Positions 1-6,194 of a DNA stretch of 13,623 nt are shown piece after piece. Every line of letters begins with the position of its first letter. The stretch's first letter is position 1. This stretch comes from Oscillospiraceae bacterium (lineage in GTDB: Bacteria > Bacillota > Clostridia > Oscillospirales > Oscillospiraceae). The position numbers and the translations under genes were made by a program. The notes under the pieces were generated by a model that did not search any database, was not told the DNA's origin, and saw nothing but the letters and a program-made list of their open reading frames with translations. Where the stretch lies: the NCBI GenBank assembly GCA_031261245.1, contig JAISKU010000042.1, forward strand, positions 1-13,623, read 5' to 3'.

Positions 1-3
1 CTT

Positions 4-870
4 TCACGTTGATTCCCCCAATTTCTCACTTACTTTTTTATAAAAGCTCCTGTGCGCGAGACGCGCAAAGCAGACCGTTCTCTCCGATTTTCTGACGTTG
101 AGCGTGTCCCCGCTCTCGACGGCGGCGCGCTCCACCCCGTCAACTGACATGTACGCGGGGTTGCGCTTTCCGAGGCCGACGTCGATAGACACGCGCCTGT
201 CCGAGACGAGGACGTACGGCTTTGACTCGAGCACGTGCGCGCATATCGGCGTGATGATGATGTTGTGCGCCGTGGGCTCCACTATCGGGCCGCCGGCGGC
301 CATCGAGTACGCCGTCGAGCCCGTCGGCGTCGCGACGATAACCCCGTCGCCCGTGAAGCGCGATATCCTGTGGCCGTCGCCGAAGGTCGTGACGTCGATG
401 ACCTTGCCGCCGCCGCTTATCACGACGTCGTTTATGGCGACGTCGGAGGAGATTATCTCGCCGCCGCGCAGCAGCTCCGCGTCGAGCGCCATGCGCTCCT
501 CCCGCTCAAACTCGCCGCGCAGAAAGCGCGGAATCTGGTCGAGCTGCGACAGCTCAAGCTCCGCGAGGAAGCCCTTGCCGCCCATGTTCACCCCGAGCAC
601 CGGGACGCCCGTGCCGATCGCGAGGCGCGCCACGCGCAGCATCGTGCCGTCGCCGCCGAACGCGATTACGAGCTCCGCCGACGCGATTTCAGCGCGCATT
701 TCCGGGGTGTCCTCACCGAACACCGTGAAGATTTGCGACGCGATTCCCCCGGCGCGCGCGATTTCGGCCACGCGGTTCGTGGCGGCCATGTCCGCGTCGC
801 GCCGCACATTCGGGCAGAGTACAAGATTTTTTATTGCGGATTCCCCCTCACAGCGCCGCGTGCGCCTCAT
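4..870 (-). CDS. nadK: NAD kinase (ATP/polyphosphate-NAD kinase)
   Basis: This gene encodes cytosolic NAD kinase, which phosphorylates NAD to NADP. Visible signatures are FGGDGTML (GGDGT at about residues 72-76, nucleotide binding), INDVVIS (about 146-152) and the long glycine-rich segment GDGVIVATPTGST (about 174-186). It is 288 aa from the ATG at 870, normal for the family, and the stop lies at 4-6, so it is complete. It overlaps the end of tlyA (stop at 848), which suggests translational coupling. The start is uncertain. The ATG at 868-870 has no visible Shine-Dalgarno site, whereas a GAGGGGG sits about 8 nt before an in-frame ATA at 832-834. That start would give a protein beginning (M)KNLVLCPN, a more typical NadK N-terminus. 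The identity is very secure; the start is not. Confidence 0.96.
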   Translation of the reverse strand: MRRTRRCEGESAIKNLVLCPNVRRDADMAATNRVAEIARAGGIASQIFTVFGEDTPEMRAEIASAELVIAFGGDGTMLRVARLAIGTGVPVLGVNMGGKGFLAELELSQLDQIPRFLRGEFEREERMALDAELLRGGEIISSDVAINDVVISGGGKVIDVTTFGDGHRISRFTGDGVIVATPTGSTAYSMAAGGPIVEPTAHNIIITPICAHVLESKPYVLVSDRRVSIDVGLGKRNPAYMSVDGVERAAVESGDTLNVRKSERTVCFARLAHRSFYKKVSEKLGEST

Positions 871-1639
871 TTACGACGGCCGCGACGTCTATCGGCGCGC
901 CGTCGCCGGTTTTCGCGAGATACCCCAGAAACTCTATATTCCCCTCCGGGCCGCGTATCGGCGAGTGCGTGACGCCGAGGACGGCGAAGCCGGAGCTTCG
1001 GGCATTTTTCAGGAACGCGGTCAGCACCTCGAGGTGCGTCTCCGGCTCGCGCACGACGCCGCGCTTGCCGACCTTGTCGCGCCCCGCCTCAAACTGCGGC
1101 TTTATGAGGCAGATCGCCTCCGCGTCCGCGGCGATTGCCGCTCCGACGGCGGGAAGCACGAGCGCGAGCGAGATGAACGACACGTCCACGACAGCGAGGG
1201 TCGGGGTCTCGGCGAACATATCCGGCGTGATGCCGCGGGCGTTCACGCGCTCCAGGCTCACGACGCGCGGATCGCTGCGCAGGCTCCACGCGAGCTGGCC
1301 GTAGCCGACGTCCACGGCGTAGACGAGCCGCGCTCCGCGCTGGAGCAGGCAGTCCGTGAAGCCGCCTGTCGAGGCGCCGGCGTCGAGGCAGACGCGGTTC
1401 GCGGGGTCAACGGCGAAGAAGTCGAGCGCGCGCTCCAGCTTGTACCCGCCGCGGCTGACGTATTTGCGCTCTCCGCCGCGCACCTCAATCTCCTCGTCGC
1501 CGTTCATCTGCGCGCCGGGCTTGTCCGAGCGCCGGCCGTTCACGAACACGTCGCCCGCCATGACGACGGATTTCGCGAGCTCGCGCCCCTGTATCAGTCC
1601 GCGCTCCACGAGGAGCGCGTCAAGACGCGTTTTTTTCAC
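848..1639 (-). CDS. tlyA: TlyA/YqxC-family rRNA 2'-O-methyltransferase (S4 + FtsJ-like)
   Basis: The protein has an N-terminal S4 RNA-binding domain (about residues 3-62) and a Rossmann methyltransferase domain with the SAM-binding motif DAGASTGGFTD (86-96). A K-D-K-E catalytic tetrad can be proposed at K67 (SRGGYKL), D152 (VDVSFIS), K180 (LIKPQFE) and E236 (GNIEFL). TlyA enzymes 2'-O-methylate 16S and 23S rRNA cytidines in mycobacteria; in Firmicutes (yqxC) the target is less certain. I chose the GTG at 1637-1639 (263 aa, starting MKKTRLDALLVERG) because GGAGGT lies 5 nt upstream at 1645-1650; an ATG at 1654 would add five residues. It overlaps the 3' end of dxs by 20 nt and sits between dxs and nadK, as in B. 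subtilis. Confidence 0.95.
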   Translation of the reverse strand: MKKTRLDALLVERGLIQGRELAKSVVMAGDVFVNGRRSDKPGAQMNGDEEIEVRGGERKYVSRGGYKLERALDFFAVDPANRVCLDAGASTGGFTDCLLQRGARLVYAVDVGYGQLAWSLRSDPRVVSLERVNARGITPDMFAETPTLAVVDVSFISLALVLPAVGAAIAADAEAICLIKPQFEAGRDKVGKRGVVREPETHLEVLTAFLKNARSSGFAVLGVTHSPIRGPEGNIEFLGYLAKTGDGAPIDVAAVVNEAHAAL

Positions 1640-3461
1640 GGCAGACCTCCGCAATCGCGCCCGTCACGCTGTCCGCGTCGATGCCGCAGAGCTTTCGCAG
1701 CTCCGCGACGCTCCCACCGGGCAGCGGGGTTTCGCCTGTGTTCAGCAGCAGCGCGGGAGCGGCGGTGGCGGCCGCGAGGCGCTCTCCCACCGAGCCGGAC
1801 TGCGCGGAGTCCTCAAGAATCGCGAGCTTGCCGGTTTTCGCGACGGAGTTTGCGACTGTCGCGACGTCGAGCGGCGCGAGAACGCCGAGCTTTATCACCT
1901 CGACGGAAATTCCGCGCGTCGCGAGGCGCTCCGCCGCCTCGAGCGCGACGTTTATCATTATGCCGTAGCTCACGAGCGTTATATCGACGCCTGTTTTCAG
2001 CACGCGCGACGGCTCCGCGCCGCCGGCGGCGTATTTGCCCTCCGCGCCCTTGGGGTAGCGGATTGCGACCGGCCCGGTATCGCGCAGCACGGCCTCTGTG
2101 AGCATGTCGCGCAGCTCCGCGAGGCTCGACGGCGCGTATATTTTCATGCCCGGGACGGTCGCGAGGAACGCCGCGTCGTAGACGCCCTGGTGCGTCTCCC
2201 CGTCGCCGGGAACGATTCCGGCGCGGTCAACGGCGATTACCGCGCGCGCGGACGTGAGCGCGACGTCGTGCAGCAGCATGTCGTAGGAGCGCTGCAAAAA
2301 CGTGGAGTACACCGCGAAAACGGGCAGCAGTCCGCCCTTCGCGAGCCCGGCGGTCATCGCGGCGGCGTGCCCCTCGGCTATGCCGACGTCGAAAAAGCGG
2401 TTGGGGAATTGCTCCCGGAACGCCTCAAGACCGGTGCCGGAGGTCATCGCGGCAGTCACGGCGACGATGCGCCCGTCGCGCTCCGCGAGCCTTGTGAGCG
2501 TCTCTCCGAACGCGGAGGAGAACGTGTCGCGGGTACCGGGCAGCGCGCCGTCGGCGGGGTCAAAGACCGCGACGCCGTGGTAGAGCTCCGGCGAACCCTC
2601 CGACGGGGCGTAGCCGCGCCCCTTTTGCGTGACGGCGTGCAGCAGGACGGGGGCGTTCATCTCCCGCGCGCGGTCGAGCGCGCGGCGCAGCGCCTTTATA
2701 TCGTGTCCGTCCACGGGGCCGAGATACTCAAACCCCATCTCCTCAAACATGCTGCAATGGAGTATCGCGCGCTTGAGCATCGCCTTTAGCGCGTGGGTGA
2801 GGCGGTAGAGCGCGCGGCCGCCGGGGATTTTTTGCGTGAAGCTGCGGTAGCGCTTCTTGAAGCGCAGATACGACGGCTTTATGCGCTGGCGCGAGAGGTA
2901 GCGGGCCATGCCGCCGACGCTCTCCGTTATGGACATGCCGTTGTCGTTGAGAATCACGATGAGCGGCTCTCCGGCGCAGCCGGCGTCGCAGAGCGCCTCA
3001 TACGCGAGTCCGCCCGTCAGCGCGCCGTCGCCGATGAGCGCGAGGACGCTGTGCTTTTCGCCCGCGAGCGTGCGGGCGCGCGCGAGGCCGAGCGCGACGG
3101 AGACGGAGTTCGACGCGTGGCCGGCGATGAAGGCGTCGTACTCGCTCTCCTCGGGTTTCGGGAAGCCGGAGAGTCCGCCGAAGCGCCGCAGGGTGTCAAA
3201 ACGCTCCCGCCGTCCGGTGAGGATTTTGTGTACGTAGCACTGGTGGCCGACGTCGAACACGAGGCGGTCGCGCGGCAGGTCAAAGCTCAGGTGGATAGCC
3301 GCCGTGAGCTCGACGATGCCGAGGTTCGACGACAGATGTCCGCCCGTGTGCGACACGCTGTTCACGAGAAACTCGCGTATCTCTCCGCACAGGGCGTCAA
3401 GCTCGCTCTCCGGGAGACGTTTGAGGTCGCCGGGAGAATTAATTTTTTCCAAAATACTCAA
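1620..3461 (-). CDS. dxs: 1-deoxy-D-xylulose-5-phosphate synthase
   Basis: Dxs condenses pyruvate and glyceraldehyde-3-phosphate to DXP, the entry step of the MEP isoprenoid pathway, using thiamine diphosphate. The 613-aa length is normal. Visible signatures are GGHLSSNLG (40-48), the thiamine motif GDG (144-146) through ILNDN (170-174), the catalytic glutamate in DVGIAEGH (E363), and DRAGIVPGDGETHQGVYD (412-429) of the transketolase pyrimidine domain, followed by a C-terminal transketolase domain. The start codon is TTG at 3459-3461, giving MSILEKINSPGDLK, typical for the family. There is one nucleotide between the oapA stop and this TTG and only a weak purine-rich site upstream, so translation is probably coupled to oapA. 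The gene supplies precursors to ispA on the neighbouring transcription unit. Confidence 0.98.
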   Translation of the reverse strand: MSILEKINSPGDLKRLPESELDALCGEIREFLVNSVSHTGGHLSSNLGIVELTAAIHLSFDLPRDRLVFDVGHQCYVHKILTGRRERFDTLRRFGGLSGFPKPEESEYDAFIAGHASNSVSVALGLARARTLAGEKHSVLALIGDGALTGGLAYEALCDAGCAGEPLIVILNDNGMSITESVGGMARYLSRQRIKPSYLRFKKRYRSFTQKIPGGRALYRLTHALKAMLKRAILHCSMFEEMGFEYLGPVDGHDIKALRRALDRAREMNAPVLLHAVTQKGRGYAPSEGSPELYHGVAVFDPADGALPGTRDTFSSAFGETLTRLAERDGRIVAVTAAMTSGTGLEAFREQFPNRFFDVGIAEGHAAAMTAGLAKGGLLPVFAVYSTFLQRSYDMLLHDVALTSARAVIAVDRAGIVPGDGETHQGVYDAAFLATVPGMKIYAPSSLAELRDMLTEAVLRDTGPVAIRYPKGAEGKYAAGGAEPSRVLKTGVDITLVSYGIMINVALEAAERLATRGISVEVIKLGVLAPLDVATVANSVAKTGKLAILEDSAQSGSVGERLAAATAAPALLLNTGETPLPGGSVAELRKLCGIDADSVTGAIAEVCREKNAS

Positions 3462-3462
3462 A

Positions 3463-3987
3463 TTATTTACCCGTCCGTGAAAAAATGCTTATCAGCCTGC
3501 CGACGCGAAGCAGGATCGCGTTCGTCCTCGACATCGCCAAGAGCTTGCCCGCGGCCTTGCCGCCGATTGTCGCGCCCGTAACGGCGCCGGAGACGATGAG
3601 CTGCGTTATTATCTCGCTTGCCGAAAAGCTCTGCGAGAGGCGCGCCGCCACGAGGGCGGCCGTGGTTCCCGAGACTATGCCGGAGATGTCGCCGACGACG
3701 TCGTTGCAGACGGAGGAGACCTTGCCCGCGCTCTTTATGAGCCGTATCGCCTCCTGCGCGCCGCGCTCTTTGTGCGCCGCCATGGAGTGGAACGGGGCCT
3801 CCGACGCGCTCGTCACCGCGACGCCGATTATGTCGAACACGATGCCGAGCAGAATGAACACGACGAGCGCGATGAACGCCGCCGCGTATCCCGCACCGCC
3901 GAGCGCGCGTGAGGACACGAGGGTGAACACCACCGACGTCGCAATGCTCGTGCACGTTATTTTCGCTATCCAGCCTTTATTGTTCAT
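3463..3987 (-). CDS. oapA: OLE-associated membrane protein OapA
   Basis: This is a 174-aa integral membrane protein matching OapA, which binds OLE RNA and holds it at the membrane. Hydrophobic segments lie at about residues 8-26, 33-58, 98-116 and 124-143. The best signature is FDIIGVAVTSASEAPFHSMA (51-70), with an acidic residue inside or at the edge of the second membrane segment. It is followed by a basic, lysine-rich loop (AHKERG, IKSAGK) suited to RNA contact. The SASEAPF stretch faintly recalls the DUF21/CNNM family of Mg2+-related membrane proteins. The ATG is at 3985-3987, with AGGA 6 nt upstream (3994-3997). The gene lies immediately downstream of the OLE candidate and one base ahead of dxs, the arrangement described for Bacillus halodurans. 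Identification rests on motif memory plus synteny. Confidence 0.85.
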   Translation of the reverse strand: MNNKGWIAKITCTSIATSVVFTLVSSRALGGAGYAAAFIALVVFILLGIVFDIIGVAVTSASEAPFHSMAAHKERGAQEAIRLIKSAGKVSSVCNDVVGDISGIVSGTTAALVAARLSQSFSASEIITQLIVSGAVTGATIGGKAAGKLLAMSRTNAILLRVGRLISIFSRTGK

Positions 3988-4009
3988 GTTGTTTCCTGTA
4001 AGTTTTTTC

Positions 4010-4641
4010 AGCGGCGGCGAGTTGAGTAAATCTTACGGCATAGGTCGGGCCGAATTTCTCCCCGCGCTGCCTCCCGTTGCCGGTCAGGTGGTTTCCCATT
4101 AAAGCCCGGTTCCGCGCGTCGCCGCGACGGCTGCCCGATAGCCACTTAGTCCGCACTGTAATCCCCAACTCGTCCGTGTAAACACGACAGCCTAGTCGTT
4201 TTCCGACACAGTCCAACCGTCTCTTAGCCTCTTTTGCAGAAAATATTTCAAGGGGCAATCGAATTCTTCGGGTCGTACGCACCCTACGAACCGTGGTTCC
4301 CCTATCCGCAGATTCCACTCAAGGCAGGCTACTCCGCACACAGCGCACGCTTTCCACTTATCGGTCGCGCCACCGCATTACGGGTTTAATCCCGTACCGT
4401 ACACGGTCGAGGCTTTCGCCCAGCCGCCCACAGACACGGGTCTCCGCGCAAACAGGGTCGGGTTCTCCATGCCATTAGAGATCGCCCTGAGAACGCAAGC
4501 GGATTTCTCCGCTTTCTCCCAGCACCCACCCCAAACTGGGCGTTCAAAGCAGACACAAGGAGTTTCACAGCTATGCCCTTCAAGGGATTTTTAGGCCCCT
4601 CCTGGTAGACGGCGGATCTGACTAGGATACTGTGCCGCTGA
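4010..4641 (-). ncRNA. ole: OLE RNA (ornate, large, extremophilic RNA)
   Basis: This stretch of about 630 nt has no credible ORF. It lies exactly where OLE RNA is known to sit, after ispA and before oapA and dxs. It reads as structured RNA on the minus strand. AGGAG (4599-4603) can pair with CTCCT (4558-4562). AAGCGGA-GAAA-TCCGCTT forms a 7-bp hairpin with a GNRA loop at 4497-4514, nested in a GAGAA/TTCTC pairing. ACGGG-ATTAAA-CCCGT forms a hairpin at 4380-4395. TTCG, GGGT and ACCC, GAA elements pair around 4264-4288. A consensus promoter places the 5' end at about 4641. The 3' end is uncertain; I put it just before the oapA ribosome binding site. OLE forms a ribonucleoprotein with OapA at the membrane, and with OapB and OapC, which are not encoded here. 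Reported phenotypes concern alcohol, cold and Mg2+ stress. Confidence 0.85.
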
Positions 4642-4647
4642 TTTTAC

Positions 4648-4675
4648 ATTATACAGAAAATTTTGAAATATTCAA
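4648..4675 (-). promoter_or_regulatory. Sigma-A promoter for OLE-oapA-dxs-tlyA-nadK
   Basis: On the minus strand a -35 box TTGAAT (4670-4675) is separated by 16 nt from a perfect -10 box TATAAT (4648-4653), in an AT-rich island that contrasts with the GC-rich surroundings. The expected transcription start is about 4640-4642. The promoter lies between the ispA terminator and the OLE candidate, so OLE has its own initiation site and need not be cut from an ispA transcript. Confidence 0.8.
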
Positions 4676-4704
4676 CACAAATATTCATTATTTTCTGCAA
4701 TTAT

Positions 4705-4734
4705 AAAAAAACGGGGCGGCCGTGGGCCGTCCCG
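4705..4734 (-). terminator. Intrinsic terminator after ispA
   Basis: On the minus strand, a 10-bp GC-rich stem (CGGG, one C-A mismatch, CGGCC) closes on a CAC loop and is followed at once by seven T residues (4705-4711). It starts 8 nt after the ispA stop codon, so it should end the asp23-nusB-xseA-ridA-xseB-ispA transcript and insulate it from the OLE unit. Confidence 0.88.
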
Positions 4735-4741
4735 GTACTTT

Positions 4742-5554
4742 TCAGCTGCTTCTGCCCGCGAGCTCCTCCGCGAGTGACGACAGAAATCTCACGCCGCCGA
4801 AGGCTCCTTTTAGAGAATTTTTTGCTTTTATGGTATTGCTCTCAATGAGTTCCTCGCACTTTTGTATGCCATAAGCGGTATAAAAACCGTCTTTGTCGAG
4901 GATATCGTCGCGGATTTGGAACGCGAGGCCGACGGCGCGCGCGTATTCTGACGCGGCCGTGAGCTGTCTTTCCGTCCCGCCGGCGGCGAGGACGCCGATT
5001 TTCGCGGCGGCGACGAACAGCGACGCGGTTTTGAGCGCGTGGATCGCGTACAGGTCGGCGGAGCCGGATTCCACGGCCTCGAGGTCGAGCGTCTGTCCGT
5101 GGCAGACGTCCACGGCGGCGCGCGCGAGCGCGGAGAGCATTTTTGCGACGCGCGGTGGCTCAAGTCCGCAGTTCGCGATTTTTGAAAACGCCTCGGCCTG
5201 AAGCGCGTCGCCCGCGAGGATTGCGCGCCACTCGCCGAAAACGATGTGGTTTGACGGCTTGCCGCGCCGCGTGTCGTCGTCGTCCATCGCGGGCAGGTCG
5301 TCGTGGATCAGCGAATACGTGTGCAGCAGCTCGACGGCGCAGGCGGCGTCGAGGGCGGTATTATCAATGACTCCGCAGGCCTTCGCGAACGCGAGGGCGA
5401 GGACGGGGCGCACGCGCTTTCCGCCCGAGAGCGCGCTGTAGCGCATCGCGTCGGCGAGCGATTTCGCGGGCGCGTCGGCGGTGAAGTACGTTTCAAGTCG
5501 CGCTTCGACGAGTGCGCGTAAGCGGTCGTACTCGCGGTGGAAAAGGTCACTCAT
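4742..5554 (-). CDS. ispA: Farnesyl diphosphate synthase family (short polyprenyl synthase)
   Basis: This is a trans-isoprenyl diphosphate synthase that extends DMAPP with IPP to geranyl or farnesyl diphosphate. From the ATG at 5552-5554 (270 aa) it shows GGKRVRP (44-50), the first Asp-rich motif HDDLPAMDDDDTRRG (84-98), GQTLDLEA (153-160), KTASLF (175-180) and the second Asp-rich motif FQIRDDILD (212-220). After DDILD the family normally continues through a GD, LGK and GSD segment of about 20 residues before the next helix. Here the sequence jumps straight to KDGFYTAYGIQKCEEL, an apparent in-frame loss that would remove a conserved diphosphate-contacting Lys. The coding sequence of this tail (about 4800-4900) is clearly more AT-rich than the rest. 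The chosen start overlaps the xseB stop as ATGAGTGA; an ATG at 5587 would add 11 residues. Family is certain; product length and activity are not. Confidence 0.9.
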   Translation of the reverse strand: MSDLFHREYDRLRALVEARLETYFTADAPAKSLADAMRYSALSGGKRVRPVLALAFAKACGVIDNTALDAACAVELLHTYSLIHDDLPAMDDDDTRRGKPSNHIVFGEWRAILAGDALQAEAFSKIANCGLEPPRVAKMLSALARAAVDVCHGQTLDLEAVESGSADLYAIHALKTASLFVAAAKIGVLAAGGTERQLTAASEYARAVGLAFQIRDDILDKDGFYTAYGIQKCEELIESNTIKAKNSLKGAFGGVRFLSSLAEELAGRSS

Positions 5555-5786
5555 CGGCTTCAAACGGGGCTTCGTCCGGCTCGCCATCCGCGCCCTTTGA
5601 CAGGCGCACGACGGTCTGCTCCGCCGTGTCGAGCTGCTTGTTGCAGTCCTTTATGAGCCCCGCGCCCTCCTCGTAGAGGGCGAGGAGCTGCTCCAGCGGC
5701 GTCTCGCCCTTTTCGAGCGCGGCGACGATCTCCTCGAGGCGGGCGAGGGATTGCTCGAAGGTCTGTTTCGGTTGTGATTTCGGCAT
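5547..5786 (-). CDS. xseB: Exodeoxyribonuclease VII small subunit
   Basis: XseB is the small helical subunit that associates with XseA to form exonuclease VII, which degrades single-stranded DNA. The 79-aa product has the classic core FEQSLARLEEIVAALEKGE followed by PLEQLLALYEEG and an acidic C-terminus. The start is the ATG at 5784-5786, beginning MPKSQPKQTF, because AGGAGGT lies 7 nt upstream (5794-5800). A further ATG upstream would only translate the palindromic repeat. The ribosome binding site itself is part of that repeat. The gene overlaps ispA by 8 nt. It is unusual that xseB is separated from xseA by ridA and about 400 nt of repeats. Confidence 0.94.
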   Translation of the reverse strand: MPKSQPKQTFEQSLARLEEIVAALEKGETPLEQLLALYEEGAGLIKDCNKQLDTAEQTVVRLSKGADGEPDEAPFEADE

Positions 5787-5791
5787 GTTTG

Positions 5792-5850
5792 TTACCTCCT
5801 GATTTTGGGGGACGCTTGTCACTTTTCTTTTCTCGAAAAAGAAAGTAACC
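5792..5850. repeat. Palindromic intergenic repeat, copy 1 (next to xseB)
   Basis: This unit of about 59 bp runs from the xseB ribosome binding site through a G5 tract into an imperfect inverted repeat (5818-5849, arms of the type ACTTTTCTTTTC and GAAAAGAAAGT). It is nearly the same as the unit at 5883-5942, with about five differences. On the minus strand it would form an A/U-rich hairpin just before the xseB Shine-Dalgarno site. Confidence 0.85.
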
Positions 5851-5879
5851 ACTTGTCACTTTTCTTTTCTCGAAAAGAT
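5851..5879. repeat. Partial copy of the palindromic repeat arm
   Basis: CTTGTCACTTTTCTTTTCTC followed by GAAAAGA repeats the left arm and loop of the flanking units but lacks the right arm and the ribosome-binding-site segment. It looks like a remnant of tandem duplication between two fuller copies. Confidence 0.75.
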
Positions 5880-5882
5880 TTA

Positions 5883-5942
5883 TTACCTCCTGATTTCGGG
5901 GGAACGCTTGTTACTTTTCTTTTCTCGAAAAGAAAAGTAACC
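5883..5942. repeat. Palindromic intergenic repeat, copy 2 with perfect hairpin
   Basis: This second full unit of about 60 bp contains a perfect inverted repeat at 5910-5941: 15-bp arms (GTTACTTTTCTTTTC and its complement) around a TC centre. It carries a second AGGAGGTAA ribosome binding site on the minus strand (5885-5892) that is followed by no start codon at the right distance, so it is an orphan. Confidence 0.85.
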
Positions 5943-5955
5943 AAAAGAAACGATC

Positions 5956-5978
5956 AGAGGGGGAGTTCCTCCCCCTCT
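5956..5978. repeat. Perfect GC-rich hairpin in repeat region
   Basis: AGAGGGGGAG and CTCCCCCTCT form a perfect 10-bp stem with a 3-nt loop. On the minus strand T-rich sequence follows only after several bases, so it is not a clean terminator, though it could pause polymerase or protect the ridA 3' end from exonucleases. It joins the palindromic repeats as part of a composite intergenic element. Confidence 0.6.
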
Positions 5979-6194
5979 AACACTCCCCCTGCACACGGGG
6001 GCTTACGGGGGCTTTTCGCTTCAAAAAACTCTCTCGTTTGTGAGGACGCAAGGCTTGTGCGGACACAAGGTCGCTCGCGTTCAATGCCGCATTGGCGAAG
6101 CGTTGACGCCCGCTGACGCTGGGGAGGGGCGCCCCGACGCGGGCATCTCGATTTTTTTGACAACGACGCTCATAGACATCACTCTTTCTGCTAT
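5979..6194. other. Non-coding stretch between ridA and the palindromic repeats
   Basis: Together with the repeats this forms a gap of 408 nt between ridA and xseB. It holds no credible gene. Visible structure includes a tandem pair of 17-nt related units (6037-6053 and 6054-6070, 14 of 17 positions alike), a small inverted repeat CTTGTG-CGGA-CACAAG (6054-6069), runs of ACGGGGG near 5996-6011, and a GC-rich imperfect inverted repeat with ends GCCCGC and GCGGGC around 6109-6145 enclosing GGGGCGCCCC. I see no clear promoter for xseB here. Confidence 0.5.

Noticed and set aside
98..2789. Long plus-strand open frames (up to 667 codons) opposite nadK, tlyA and dxs
   Set aside because: They are arginine-, serine- and proline-rich antisense shadows of well-recognised minus-strand genes in GC-rich DNA; no family motifs and no ribosome binding sites.
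3977..4583. Short open frames inside the OLE region, e.g. minus 4318-3977 and 4583-4386, plus 4293-4478
   Set aside because: Unordered composition, no Shine-Dalgarno sites, and they overlie paired RNA elements; a structured RNA explains the region better.
4010..4641. Group II intron or other ribozyme as explanation for the structured non-coding region
   Set aside because: No reverse transcriptase, no recognisable intron domain V and no interrupted gene; the position between ispA and an OapA-like gene points to OLE.
4795..4905. A frameshift as the cause of the missing segment in IspA
   Set aside because: The frame is continuous on both sides of the junction and the missing residues are not found in another frame; it is an in-frame absence.
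5792..5942. CRISPR array from the repeated units
   Set aside because: Only two full units, no regular unique spacers, and the repeats themselves contain a ribosome binding site and a palindrome.
5956..5978. Hairpin as an intrinsic terminator for ridA
   Set aside because: The T-rich stretch on the minus strand starts several bases after the stem and is interrupted, so termination there is doubtful.
5954..6163. Open frame of 69 codons on the minus strand between ridA and xseB
   Set aside because: It translates repeat and hairpin sequence, has no ribosome binding site and resembles no protein I know.
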